NCBI GenBank assembly: GCA_910576775.1 | Contig: CAJTJV010000012.1 | Location: forward strand, 1 to 64,000 | Direction of reading: 5' to 3' | Length of the DNA stretch: 64,000 bases | Origin: an uncultured Muribaculaceae bacterium | GTDB taxonomy: Bacteria > Bacteroidota > Bacteroidia > Bacteroidales > Muribaculaceae | Part shown: positions 16,952-25,487 of the stretch, piece after piece | Numbering within the stretch: position 1 is the stretch's first letter | Layout of the letters: each line of letters begins with the position of its first letter | Position numbers and translations under genes: made by a program | The notes under the pieces: model-generated | What the model was told of the DNA's origin: nothing | What the model saw: the letters and a program-made list of their open reading frames with translations, nothing else | The model's database searches: none

Positions 16952-17713
16952 ATGAATATATATGCCGCAATGCGACGCGCATTCCTGCTTCTTGTAGCAT
17001 TTTCACTGGCAGCAGGGGTATATGCCAAGAGTCCGAAATATTATCTTTCGGTAGGGGATCTTCCGGATGGCAGTAAGGTTATTCCGGCGCCACCGGCCGA
17101 CGGTACAGCACGCAAAGATTACGATGAGGCCCAGTATCAGTGGGGCAAGTCGATACGAGAGACTCCACGCGGTCATATGGCAGTTGCAGACGCCGAGCTT
17201 GGTGAAGGATGGTTCTGTCAGGTTTTCAGCGAACCTTTTGGCTATGAGATATCAAAAGATACGACGCCCGAACTTTACAAACTGCTTAAAGCGGTGGAAC
17301 TTGATGCCGGTTCGTATTCCGTACGTAAGGCAAAGCAGCATTTTAAACGCACACGTCCTTTCATGGATCATGGGGAACCTACATCAACACCACACCAGGA
17401 AGAGGGTATGCGGACAAACTATTCTTATCCGTCGGGGCATACGGCTCGAGGATGGGCACTCGCCCTTGTCCTTGCCGAGTTGAATCCGGATCGGCAGGAA
17501 GAGATTCTGAACCGCGGATTCGAATACGGCCAGTCGCGTGTAATTGTAGGCGCCCATTGGCAAAGTGATGTCGATATGGCGCGGGTTATGAGTTCGGCAG
17601 GTGTTGCCCGACTGCATGCCGACAGACGCTTTGGCGAGCAACTTTTAAAAGCAAAGACAGAGTTGGATGCACTTAAGGGTGTATGTCCGGAATGTTGTGG
17701 ATGTTGCCGTTGA
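16952..17713 (+). CDS. Class A (PhoN-like) acid phosphatase with cysteine-rich C-terminus
   Basis: This 253-residue secreted or periplasmic phosphatase has a signal peptide ending at GVYA and the PAP2 triad: KQHFKRTRP (KX6RP), YPSGHT and GQSRVIVGAHWQSDVD (SRX5HX3D). This is the complete catalytic set of class A non-specific acid phosphatases, which hydrolyse phosphomonoesters outside the cytoplasm. The C-terminus is unusual, ending CPECCGCCR with five cysteines in nine residues. It starts 23 nt after nadC and is followed by a strong terminator, so it may be read from the nadC promoter. Confidence 0.92.
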   Translation: MNIYAAMRRAFLLLVAFSLAAGVYAKSPKYYLSVGDLPDGSKVIPAPPADGTARKDYDEAQYQWGKSIRETPRGHMAVADAELGEGWFCQVFSEPFGYEISKDTTPELYKLLKAVELDAGSYSVRKAKQHFKRTRPFMDHGEPTSTPHQEEGMRTNYSYPSGHTARGWALALVLAELNPDRQEEILNRGFEYGQSRVIVGAHWQSDVDMARVMSSAGVARLHADRRFGEQLLKAKTELDALKGVCPECCGCCR

Positions 17714-17737
17714 GAATTCTGCATACTGATATTGTAC

Positions 17738-17771
17738 AGCTCCTGACACTTGCGGTTCAGGAGCTTTTTTT
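17738..17771 (+). terminator. Intrinsic terminator after the acid phosphatase
   Basis: AGCTCCTGA (17738-17746) pairs with TCAGGAGCT (17757-17765), followed by a run of T. The stem is perfect over 9 bp. Confidence 0.85.
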
Positions 17772-17812
17772 GCCCAAAAACTAAAAATAATGTTAAAATA
17801 TAGTACTATGTA

Positions 17813-17843
17813 TTGCAAGGTACTGTAGGGTTTGCTAATTTTG
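17813..17843 (+). promoter_or_regulatory. Promoter of the PadR/PspC operon
   Basis: TTG (17813-17815) and TAATTTTG (17836-17843) are 20 nt apart. The leader to the ATG at 17901 is roughly 50 nt. The upstream TTG start at 17832 would lie inside the promoter and is rejected. Confidence 0.65.
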
Positions 17844-17900
17844 CTGCGTAAAAACAAGGCTAACCCTCCAAAATCTACAATCAACAAAAGAACATCAAAC

Positions 17901-18269
17901 ATGAACATCGACAATCTAAAGTCGCAAATGCGCAAGGGGATGCTGGAGTACTGCGTGCTGCTATTGCTGAGAAACGGCGATGCGTATGCTTCGGAAATCA
18001 TCGCAAAGATGAAAGAAGCCCACCTTATAGTGGTGGAGGGGACTCTTTATCCTTTGCTTACGCGACTCAAAAACGACGGCCTGTTGGCTTATCGTTGGGA
18101 AGAGTCCGTATCCGGGCCTCCACGAAAGTATTACTCGCTTACCCCGACCGGAATGATGGCTCTCGGCCAGCTTCAGGAATCGTGGGTGGAAATTAACCAC
18201 ACCATCAACCATCTGAATAAAAACAACGACAACCAACAATCTGAAAATGAAACGAACATACCCAACTAA
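17901..18269 (+). CDS. PadR-family transcriptional regulator
   Basis: This 122-residue DNA-binding protein has the PadR winged helix: RKGMLEYCVLLLL, then VEGTLYPLLTRLKNDGLL (recognition region, about 50-67) and GPPRKYYSLTPTG (the beta-wing). PadR proteins usually repress a neighbouring membrane or transport gene. Here the 3' end overlaps the PspC gene by 23 bp, the typical PadR/PspC pair of Bacteroidetes, so it probably controls its own operon in response to envelope stress (inference). Confidence 0.88.
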   Translation: MNIDNLKSQMRKGMLEYCVLLLLRNGDAYASEIIAKMKEAHLIVVEGTLYPLLTRLKNDGLLAYRWEESVSGPPRKYYSLTPTGMMALGQLQESWVEINHTINHLNKNNDNQQSENETNIPN

Positions 18270-19272
18270 TATAGACGGCCGCATATTTTATATAGACGAA
18301 GATGCCTATGCTCTTCTGCGCAGCTACCTCGACCAGCTCCATCAGACATTCAAAGGTTGTGAAGGTAACGAGATTGTATCCGATATAGAGAGCCGTATCC
18401 GCGAGCTTTTTGACGAACGGATGAATGCCGGTGCCGATGTGATAACCATTACGGATGTAAATAATGTTATCGAGACGATGGGACGTCCGGAAGATCTTGA
18501 AGGAAACGACGAAAATGCGGATGATAACGGAGCTGAAGCGTCACAGAGTCACCGTCCTCCTTTCTTCTCCATAAATCTTCCTGCGCATAAGCGTCTATAT
18601 CGCAATATGAAGAATAAGGTTTTCGGCGGTGTGATCGGAGGGTTGGCCGTTTATCTGGGATGGCAACCCAACATCATGCGCCTTGTTACCATAATAGTCA
18701 CAATCATGCTGGCGCCCCTTGTCACATTCTGGCTATTTCCTTGTATATATATGATTGCCTGGATGGTGATACCTGCGGCTGTCACTCCGGCGCAGATTCT
18801 TGAAATGAACGGCACGCCGCGCAATGTAGATACTCTCGGCCAAGCCGTTATAGCTTCACAGGCGGCACCTCCTCCATATACCGAGGACAACGCGAGTTTT
18901 CTGAGCACATTCTTTTCGATAGTTGGAAAGACGATAATGGCAGTATTCGGTATTCTTGCCATATTTGTATGTCTGATAAGTCTTGCCGCTCTTGTGGCTG
19001 TTGTTGCCGGAGTGCTCGCCAAGGCATTTTACCTTGACAGTACCATTCTTGACAATCTAAAGATGGGACATCTGGCTATCTCCAATATATATGCGATTAT
19101 CAGTGGGTTGCTTCTGAGCTCGCTTGTTACAGGAGCCATCGGATATGGCGCGTCATCGGTGCTTTTCCACATGAAGAGCTTTTCAAAGTCTGCAATAATA
19201 ACAATCGTAATAGTAGGTCTGGTGTTGTTCGTCGTTACGGCAGTGTTCGGGATTCTCGCTTTCGCTGCATGA
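18247..19272 (+). CDS. PspC-domain membrane protein
   Basis: This 341-residue protein has a cytoplasmic N-terminal region (about 1-110, with an acidic stretch DENADDNGAEA near 95) resembling the permuted PapZ-like segment found before PspC domains. A PspC domain follows near 115-180, including the hallmark GGVIGGLAVYLG and two hydrophobic segments. Three further hydrophobic stretches follow to the C-terminus. PspC proteins take part in envelope-stress sensing. It is cotranscribed with the PadR gene, whose 3' end it overlaps. Confidence 0.85.
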   Translation: MKRTYPTNIDGRIFYIDEDAYALLRSYLDQLHQTFKGCEGNEIVSDIESRIRELFDERMNAGADVITITDVNNVIETMGRPEDLEGNDENADDNGAEASQSHRPPFFSINLPAHKRLYRNMKNKVFGGVIGGLAVYLGWQPNIMRLVTIIVTIMLAPLVTFWLFPCIYMIAWMVIPAAVTPAQILEMNGTPRNVDTLGQAVIASQAAPPPYTEDNASFLSTFFSIVGKTIMAVFGILAIFVCLISLAALVAVVAGVLAKAFYLDSTILDNLKMGHLAISNIYAIISGLLLSSLVTGAIGYGASSVLFHMKSFSKSAIITIVIVGLVLFVVTAVFGILAFAA

Positions 19273-19297
19273 TATAAGGTTTGCATGAATCTCTCCT

Positions 19298-19328
19298 TTG
19301 ACAGTTTTTGACAACATCCATAATTTTG
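19298..19328 (+). promoter_or_regulatory. Promoter-like element immediately upstream of a hairpin
   Basis: TTG (19298-19300) and TAATTTTG (19321-19328) are 20 nt apart, a good promoter match. Transcription from it would run straight into the terminator hairpin at 19332-19365, so it would yield only about 30 nt unless there is read-through. Confidence 0.4.
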
Positions 19329-19331
19329 CAG

Positions 19332-19365
19332 AACGGGGCAGTTCATATCTGCTCCGTTTTTCTTT
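19332..19365 (+). terminator. Intrinsic terminator between the PspC and Wzi genes
   Basis: AACGGGGCAG (19332-19341) and CTGCTCCGTT (19349-19358) form a 10-bp stem with one G-U pair and a 7-nt loop, followed by TTTTTCTTT. It would end the PadR/PspC transcript. Confidence 0.75.
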
Positions 19366-19382
19366 AATCGGGAATAAAATAT

Positions 19383-19390
19383 TACCTTTG
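19383..19390 (+). promoter_or_regulatory. -7 box adjoining the Wzi start codon
   Basis: TACCTTTG at 19383-19390 is followed after 4 nt by the ATG at 19395. The sequence TTTGCATTATG is identical to that at the symporter gene (407-416). The predicted transcript would have essentially no leader. Confidence 0.5.
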
Positions 19391-19394
19391 CATT

Positions 19395-20924
19395 ATGATA
19401 CGTTTACGGATATTATTGGCTTCAGTCGCATTTATAGCCGTGTTCACATCGGCTGCGCGCGACAGCATTCGTGTCGATTATAGAGCTGAACTTATTGGTA
19501 ACGGCTCAACCGGTAATTTTGCACCATACATGATTGGTTCGTGGAACTCGGGACGCATCATAGGTGCTTCCGGTATATGGCAGGACGGAATGGTTTGCAA
19601 AGAGATGACTCTTGACCGGCGTTTCAACTGGGGCGCCGGAATAGAATATATCGCCGGTTATGGAACCGGTGCTGATTATGAGCATTATTCCGACGGCAGA
19701 TGGGGATCTGAATATATCCGCCAAAGTTCTGTGAGACTGATACAGCTGTGGGGAGAAATTAAATACCGCGGAGTATTCCTTCAGGCTGGAGCCAAAGTGC
19801 GTGAATCGAAAATCGTGGATGACGAATATTCTATGGGCGACCTTGTCCGCAGTACCAATGCGCGTCCGATACCGGGAATCTCAGCCGGATTCGTGGACTT
19901 TCAGGATATTCCATTTACAAAAGGTTGGGTGCAGATAAACGGTGAGCTGATGTACGGAAAGTTTTTTGATTCCGCTTTGGCAAGCGGCCTGATGAATCAT
20001 TATAATGATATATTGCCGCAGAATTTATATTATCATTATAAGTATTGTTATTTTCGTACGAAGCCGTCAATGCCATTCAGTGTCACTGTAGGTGTTCAGG
20101 AGGCATGTCTGTTTGGCGGCTCTACCGAGTTTTTTTTCAAGGGAGGAAAGACTGCTACCGATTATCGCGGTTTTAAATTATCCTACCTTTGGAATGCTTT
20201 TTTTGCCGAATATAACAATGGAGAAGGAAACGCTATTGGTAGTTCTTTGGGGTCCTGGGACTTGCGTGCCCGCTACCGATTCCGTAACGGTTATGAGCTG
20301 TCGGGGTATTTTCAGTGGTTCTGGGAGGATGGCTCTGGTCTCTCCAAAAGGAATGGATGGGATGGCCTTTGGGGCGTGCAGTTGAAATTTCCGAAGGCGG
20401 CGCCTGTCGACAATATCGTTGTTGAATATCTCGATTTCACAAATCAGGCAGGTCCGGCGCATCACTGGCCTACGGATTGGCCCGGTACAAATCTGGATGT
20501 GAAAGTCGGAGGTGCGGATAACTATTACAACAACGACAGATATGGCCCATATGCGTATTACGGTATGGCTATAGGAACGCCCTTTGTGAAATCGCCGATT
20601 TATAATCTTGATGGATATTACAGTTTCGCGAACTGTCGTACGAGAGGTTTTCATGCAGCGTTTGGCGGTACGGTTCTTCCCAATCTCAGCTACCGCTTCA
20701 AATTCAGCAGTCAGATTGCCTGGCGCGACGGCCGCACTCCCTCCGCTCATGCATATGAAGATTATTCGGCAGGTTTGCATGTGGACTGGCAGCCGATGCC
20801 GGTTAAGGTAGGAGGCCTTTCATTGGGACTTGATGCGGCTTTCGACCTTGGAAAGCTACGTGGTGATAATTTTGGCGCGATGCTGGCGGTAAGATATGAA
20901 GGGTCACTTAATTTCAAAAGATGA
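19395..20924 (+). CDS. Wzi-family capsule assembly outer-membrane barrel
   Basis: This 509-residue exported protein has a signal peptide ending near TSAA and a long series of amphipathic beta-strands rich in Tyr, Trp and Gly, for example YYNNDRYGPYAYYGMAIGTP in the second half. The pattern matches the Caps_assemb_Wzi family of Bacteroidetes, outer-membrane barrels thought to bind surface polysaccharide. The last residue is aromatic or basic (NFKR). It leads the glycan operon and overlaps the next gene as ATGA. The only reasonable start is the ATG at 19395. Confidence 0.85.
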   Translation: MIRLRILLASVAFIAVFTSAARDSIRVDYRAELIGNGSTGNFAPYMIGSWNSGRIIGASGIWQDGMVCKEMTLDRRFNWGAGIEYIAGYGTGADYEHYSDGRWGSEYIRQSSVRLIQLWGEIKYRGVFLQAGAKVRESKIVDDEYSMGDLVRSTNARPIPGISAGFVDFQDIPFTKGWVQINGELMYGKFFDSALASGLMNHYNDILPQNLYYHYKYCYFRTKPSMPFSVTVGVQEACLFGGSTEFFFKGGKTATDYRGFKLSYLWNAFFAEYNNGEGNAIGSSLGSWDLRARYRFRNGYELSGYFQWFWEDGSGLSKRNGWDGLWGVQLKFPKAAPVDNIVVEYLDFTNQAGPAHHWPTDWPGTNLDVKVGGADNYYNNDRYGPYAYYGMAIGTPFVKSPIYNLDGYYSFANCRTRGFHAAFGGTVLPNLSYRFKFSSQIAWRDGRTPSAHAYEDYSAGLHVDWQPMPVKVGGLSLGLDAAFDLGKLRGDNFGAMLAVRYEGSLNFKR

Positions 20925-21376
20925 AGACAGGAAAATTTAATATCATAATTTTGATACTTGCATTGACAGCAACCGCATGTACGCAGAATCACGGCCATAT
21001 AGGACGTCTGTTCGGATCCTGGTATCTTTACGAGATGACGTGCGACGGCGAGGCTGTCGATATATCCACGTATGGTGATGCTTTCTGGAGTTTTCAGAGT
21101 AATCTGATAATGATTACTATAGAGGAAGATTATCATTCAGTCTACAAGACCTATGGCACATGGATTGAGAATGATGACAATCTGATACTTGATTTCAGCT
21201 ATACATATGAGAATGGCGACATGCAAAGCGCCTATGACCCGCCTGAATGGATGGGTTTGCCTAAAGAGGCGGATATTATGCTTAAATATATCGAAAAAAC
21301 TAATAAAAGCATGGTTCTGCGTTATGTGGACAATGAAGGCAAGGTATTTGGCTATTTTTTGAGAAAGACATATTGA
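20921..21376 (+). CDS. Small lipocalin-like lipoprotein
   Basis: This 151-residue lipoprotein has the lipobox ATAC (Cys20). The remainder, beginning GRLFGSWYLYEM, has the GxW opening and alternating strands of the lipocalin-like domains common in Bacteroidetes. No enzymatic motif is visible. Its ATG overlaps the Wzi stop, and the LegB gene starts just after its own stop, so it belongs to the same operon. A structural or binding role beside the Wzi barrel is inference only. Confidence 0.6.
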   Translation: MKTGKFNIIILILALTATACTQNHGHIGRLFGSWYLYEMTCDGEAVDISTYGDAFWSFQSNLIMITIEEDYHSVYKTYGTWIENDDNLILDFSYTYENGDMQSAYDPPEWMGLPKEADIMLKYIEKTNKSMVLRYVDNEGKVFGYFLRKTY

Positions 21377-21377
21377 T

Positions 21378-22370
21378 ATGACACAGGATATAAGAAAAGT
21401 ACTCGTTACCGGTGCCGACGGTTTCATCGGTTCCCATCTTACGGAAGCGTTGCTCGACAAAGGCTATCATGTCAGAGCTCTCTCGCAGTATAACTCTTTC
21501 AACAACTGGGGCTGGCTCGAGGATATAACAGAAAACGAACGGCTGGAGGTGGTTTGTGGCGATGTCCGCGATCCCAATCTTTGCCGCAGAATCTGCGATG
21601 GTATCGATACGGTATATCATCTTGCGGCTTTGATCGCCATTCCCTACAGCTATGTCGCGCCAGACAGTTATGTCGATACAAATATAAAAGGAACACTCAA
21701 CATGTGTCAGGCTGTGCGCGATGCAGGATGTCGCCGTATTGTCGTTACTTCGACAAGTGAGGTTTATGGCACCGCCAGGTATGTGCCTATCGATGAGAAG
21801 CATCCTCGACAGCCCCAATCGCCATATTCGGCAACAAAGATTGGAGCCGATGCAATCGCACAGAGTTTTTATAACGCCTTCGGACTACCGGTGGTGACGG
21901 CCAGGCCATTCAATGCCTATGGTCCGCGCCAGAGCGCACGCGCGATTATTCCTACTATTATCACTCAGATTGCATCCGGCAAGCATAAAATAACGCTTGG
22001 AGATCTCTCCCCGACGCGCGATTTCAATTTTGTGGCTGATCTGGCGGCCGGTTTTATCGCTCTCGGCGAGACGGCCGGAATAGAGGGGCTTGATATAAAC
22101 ATTGCCACGGGGACAGAAGTGAGCATGGCTGATACACTTGAGACAATAGCACGTCTTATGGAAGCTGATATAGAGAGTGTTGTAGACCCGGACCGTCTGC
22201 GTCCCGCCAAGAGCGAGGTTAACCGTCTCTGTGGCGACAATACTCTGATCACAAGTCTAACAGAATGGCGGCCGCGTTATTCATTCGAGGAAGGTCTCCG
22301 CAAGACAATCGATTGGTTCTGTAAGCCCGAGAATCTTGCCAAATATAAACCTGATATTTACAACCGATGA
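21378..22370 (+). CDS. legB: LegB-type NAD-dependent UDP-sugar 4,6-dehydratase
   Basis: This 330-residue extended SDR enzyme has the NAD motif TGADGFIGSH (11-20), then VRALSQYNSFNNWGWLE, IAIPYSYVAPDSYVDTN, TSTSEVYG and SPYSATK (YxxxK, Tyr149/Lys153). The ALSQYNSFN, IAIPYSY and ARPFNAYGPRQSAR segments are very close to Campylobacter LegB (Cj1319), which makes the 4-keto-6-deoxy UDP-sugar for legionaminic acid. The stop overlaps the ATP-grasp start (ATGA). Substrate identity (UDP- or GDP-linked) is not decided by sequence. Confidence 0.85.
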   Translation: MTQDIRKVLVTGADGFIGSHLTEALLDKGYHVRALSQYNSFNNWGWLEDITENERLEVVCGDVRDPNLCRRICDGIDTVYHLAALIAIPYSYVAPDSYVDTNIKGTLNMCQAVRDAGCRRIVVTSTSEVYGTARYVPIDEKHPRQPQSPYSATKIGADAIAQSFYNAFGLPVVTARPFNAYGPRQSARAIIPTIITQIASGKHKITLGDLSPTRDFNFVADLAAGFIALGETAGIEGLDINIATGTEVSMADTLETIARLMEADIESVVDPDRLRPAKSEVNRLCGDNTLITSLTEWRPRYSFEEGLRKTIDWFCKPENLAKYKPDIYNR

Positions 22371-23335
22371 TAAGCTGTAAGACTCCAGGGCGTCTGTCAT
22401 TTCTTTTTCTCGGGGGGGCCAAACGCGTCGCTATGGCGAGAATGGTGAGAAAGGCTTGCGCCGAGCGTGGTTTTGAATGTGACATCACCGGTTACGAGCT
22501 TGATGCCCATTCTGCCCTTGCCTGCGAGGCAGAGATACGCGAGGGTCTCCGTTGGGGCGATACCGGTGTTTTCGACGACATCGACAGGGTGGTTGATGAA
22601 AGAAAAGTAGATATAATATTGCCTTTTGTCGATGGTGCAGTCGGGGTGGCTTCGGAATATGTCAATCGTTATGGCTCCGGGCTGGTATTCTGTCCGGTAA
22701 GTGAGCGCGCTCTTGTGGAGAGGATGTTCGACAAGATAGCTGCCGCTGAGTTTTTCGAACGCCTTGGCCTTCCCGTCCCGGTTACATACAAGCCCGGAGC
22801 GCCATGTGGAAAGTTGATTGCCAAACCACGGTTTGGTTCCGCGTCTAAAGGTATAGTCAACATCGACAGTCTCGGGAAACTCTACGAGATAAATAAAGGA
22901 AAGTATCTGATTCAGGAGCGTATCGACAATCGCGAGGAAATAACAGTGGACTGCTATGTAGGTGTCGGAAACGGTTTTATTGCCGCTGTCAGTCCGCGTC
23001 TGCGATGCGAGGTGTCCGGCGGTGAGGTCGTGAGAACGGAGACTGTCGATGACTCTGAAGCTATTGCTCTCGTTCGTCGTGTGCTTGAAGCGACGGGGCT
23101 GCGGGGCGCTGTTACCGTGCAGCTTCTGCGCGACCTTGATAGCGGACGCCTGCTTGTTATGGAAATCAATCCGCGCCTTGGCGGTGGTGCTGTGGCATCG
23201 GTGCATGCGTCTGTGGATTTACCCGGGCTTATCATAGATGACGCTCTCGGCCGGGAGCTCTCGGAGTGCGTGCCTGTTCCGGGTGTTGAGACTGTGCGCT
23301 ATCTTGAAGATGTTGTCTTTTATCCTGAAAAATGA
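22367..23335 (+). CDS. ATP-grasp ligase of a nonulosonate/glycan operon
   Basis: This 322-residue protein has the ATP-grasp layout. The N-terminal domain has FLFLGGAKRVAMARMV; the central part has KLIAKPRFGSASKGI, a nucleotide-binding loop; the C-terminal part has VMEINPRLGGGA, the metal and ATP-binding motif. Such enzymes join a carboxylate to an amine or thiol through an acyl-phosphate. The acceptor is unknown. It is translationally coupled to LegB (ATGA overlap) and to the NeuB-type synthase (ATGA overlap), so it probably acts on the same sugar or on a carrier for it. Confidence 0.8.
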   Translation: MISCKTPGRLSFLFLGGAKRVAMARMVRKACAERGFECDITGYELDAHSALACEAEIREGLRWGDTGVFDDIDRVVDERKVDIILPFVDGAVGVASEYVNRYGSGLVFCPVSERALVERMFDKIAAAEFFERLGLPVPVTYKPGAPCGKLIAKPRFGSASKGIVNIDSLGKLYEINKGKYLIQERIDNREEITVDCYVGVGNGFIAAVSPRLRCEVSGGEVVRTETVDDSEAIALVRRVLEATGLRGAVTVQLLRDLDSGRLLVMEINPRLGGGAVASVHASVDLPGLIIDDALGRELSECVPVPGVETVRYLEDVVFYPEK

Positions 23336-24342
23336 TGAAACATAAAGTAATGATAATAGCGGAGGCCGGGGTAAACCATAACGGTTCTCTTGAGATGGCG
23401 CGCCGCATGGTTTATGCCGCCAAAGAAGCCGGTGCCGATTATGTAAAATTCCAGACTGCCGTTCCCGAACTTGTTATATCCGCTTTTGCCCCGAAAGCGG
23501 AATATCAGAAGGAAACCACCGGTGCAGACGAAAGTCAGCTCGAAATGTGCAAGGCTATCCATCTGCCGCTTTCCGATTATGCGGGGCTGAAGCGCCTTTG
23601 CGATGAGGTAGGCATAGGTTTCATGAGTACTCCGTTCGACCTTGTTTCTATCGATTGTCTTGCCAATCTTGATATGGATTATTGGAAGATTCCTTCGGGC
23701 GAGATTACAAATCTTCCGTATCTGCGCAAAATCGGACGCCTCGGTTCGCGTGTCATTATGTCGACCGGCATGTCGACGCTCGGGGAGGTGGCGACAGCTG
23801 TTGAAATACTTGAGAAAGCCGGTACGCCACGTAGATCAATATGGTTGTTGCATTGTACTACCCAATACCCGGCTCCTTATGAATCCGTCAATCTTCGTGC
23901 GATGGATGCTCTTGCTACTCTCGGATGTGCCGGAGTTGGGTATAGCGATCATACAGTAGGCTCAGAGGTTTCTGTTGCCGCAGTAGCGAGAGGTGCGGTG
24001 ATAGTTGAGAAACATTTTACACTCGACAAGAATCTTCCGGGTCCCGATCATAAAGCATCCCTTGAACCGGATGAATTAAAGGAGCTTGTTATCAGAATCC
24101 GCCATATAGAGGCCGCTCTCGGCGATGGCGTCAAACATGTGGCTGCTGCTGAAGAATGCAATGTCGCTGTAGCTCGTAAAAGCATAGTTGCCGCGACGGC
24201 CATAGCCAAGGGCGAATTTTTTACGGATGGGAATATCACCGTCAAGCGTCCGGGCGGAGGCATATCGCCTATGCGGTGGGATGAGATTATCGGTATGCGG
24301 GCATCAAGAAATTTCCTCCCTGACGAACTTATTGAAATATAA
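23332..24342 (+). CDS. neuB: NeuB-family nonulosonic acid synthase
   Basis: This enzyme condenses phosphoenolpyruvate with a 6-carbon N-acyl sugar to form a 9-carbon nonulosonate (sialic, legionaminic or pseudaminic acid). The 336-residue protein has the barrel start IAEAGVNHNGS, KFQT, STPFD, KIPSGEITN and LHCTTQYPAP, and the C-terminal SAF (antifreeze-like) domain from about 275 (ARKSIVAA). Together with LegB it fits legionaminic acid synthase (LegI) better than NeuB proper, but the substrate is not provable here. Two overlapping ATGs (23332 and 23335) are available. Confidence 0.9.
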   Translation: MMKHKVMIIAEAGVNHNGSLEMARRMVYAAKEAGADYVKFQTAVPELVISAFAPKAEYQKETTGADESQLEMCKAIHLPLSDYAGLKRLCDEVGIGFMSTPFDLVSIDCLANLDMDYWKIPSGEITNLPYLRKIGRLGSRVIMSTGMSTLGEVATAVEILEKAGTPRRSIWLLHCTTQYPAPYESVNLRAMDALATLGCAGVGYSDHTVGSEVSVAAVARGAVIVEKHFTLDKNLPGPDHKASLEPDELKELVIRIRHIEAALGDGVKHVAAAEECNVAVARKSIVAATAIAKGEFFTDGNITVKRPGGGISPMRWDEIIGMRASRNFLPDELIEI

Positions 24343-25449
24343 TCAAAGACCCTGCTTGTCAAGAAGCTCCCGCAGCATAGGGTACATGTTTTCAGCGAAT
24401 ATTTTGAAACCCATGTCGGTGAAATGATATTCATCGACAGTTGTCTCGGTCTGACCGTCAAGGATACCCTCGCTTCTGAAAATATACAGGTTATCATCGC
24501 CTTCGTCTTTCAGATACTGGTATATCGCGTCGAGATGTTCGTTTTGCTCTGTAAGATACTTTAAACTTTCGTTTTTGAATCGTGACAGTGTGAACATCGG
24601 TGTTTCCACAAGTATTATCGGAGTGGCCGGATGCTTCTGTCGTATAATCCGGATAAAATTAATCATCTTGTCGTCGATCTCCTGTACATTTACGTTCGGT
24701 AATGCGTCGATTACTATAACGGAAGCGTCGTTGTCGGCTATTATCTGTGCCACCTCGTAGTCAAGACGGCCGTTGCCGCTAAACCCAAGGTTGACAATCT
24801 CGCGCTGAAGCATTCGTTCGAGGATATTGGTATGCGCCATTCCGGGGCGTGTGGCGCATCCTCCCTGTAGAATGCTTGTGCCGTACATTATGACAGGTTT
24901 TCCTTTGCGCGGCAGGTCTATAGCCGGCGGCAGGACGGCATATTCCGAATCAGTGCCTATATAGAGGCTGTCAACGCCGTCATAGAGCGGCAGGTACAGC
25001 ATATATTCGCGCATCCGTGGCTCCATGCCGCTCATCACGGTGGTCTCACTGTTTTTATTGTAGAAATCCGGGCGGCAGCTGTTCATATAAGTCCAGTTGT
25101 TATCGTCATCAAGAACATAAACGTCAAGACCGCGGATACCTGTTGCCGTCATGTGGTTCATGTTGTTGAGGAAGCGGGCGTGCCAGCGTGCTTTTACCGA
25201 TGGAGAAGCTGTGCGGAAGCGTATTGCCATACCGGCAGAGTTCTGTCCGAGGTTCCATAAATCCGGACGGATTTTACCTTGAAGTGAATCGGGAAGGCGT
25301 GTATATCTCGTTTCAGCATCGGGTACCAGTGTGCCGTATGTCGGCATTTCGGCGAGGCTGTGATATGTTGTTTTGGTTTCAGCGTTTGCAAATAGTCCGC
25401 AGGAGAACAGGAACACGGTTGACAATAACAGGGGTACGGATAGTTTCAT
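24343..25449 (-). CDS. SGNH/GDSL-family esterase, exported
   Basis: This 368-residue exported protein has a signal peptide ending near ANAE. An N-terminal beta-domain contains GMAIRFRTASPSVKARW. The hydrolase part starts VIMYGTSILQGG (Ser nucleophile block; the usual D of GDS is T), with GFSGNG (Gly/Asn blocks) and DEYHFTDMG (Asp/His). The pattern matches the GDSL_3 group that accompanies a GxDLY N-domain. It would deacylate a glycan or lipid; the proximity of nonulosonate genes makes an O-acetylated sugar conceivable. Its stop abuts the neuB stop (convergent). Confidence 0.85.
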   Translation of the reverse strand: MKLSVPLLLSTVFLFSCGLFANAETKTTYHSLAEMPTYGTLVPDAETRYTRLPDSLQGKIRPDLWNLGQNSAGMAIRFRTASPSVKARWHARFLNNMNHMTATGIRGLDVYVLDDDNNWTYMNSCRPDFYNKNSETTVMSGMEPRMREYMLYLPLYDGVDSLYIGTDSEYAVLPPAIDLPRKGKPVIMYGTSILQGGCATRPGMAHTNILERMLQREIVNLGFSGNGRLDYEVAQIIADNDASVIVIDALPNVNVQEIDDKMINFIRIIRQKHPATPIILVETPMFTLSRFKNESLKYLTEQNEHLDAIYQYLKDEGDDNLYIFRSEGILDGQTETTVDEYHFTDMGFKIFAENMYPMLRELLDKQGL

Positions 25450-25487
25450 GATATATGGTGTATATGGATTGGCAGATACTCTTTTAA

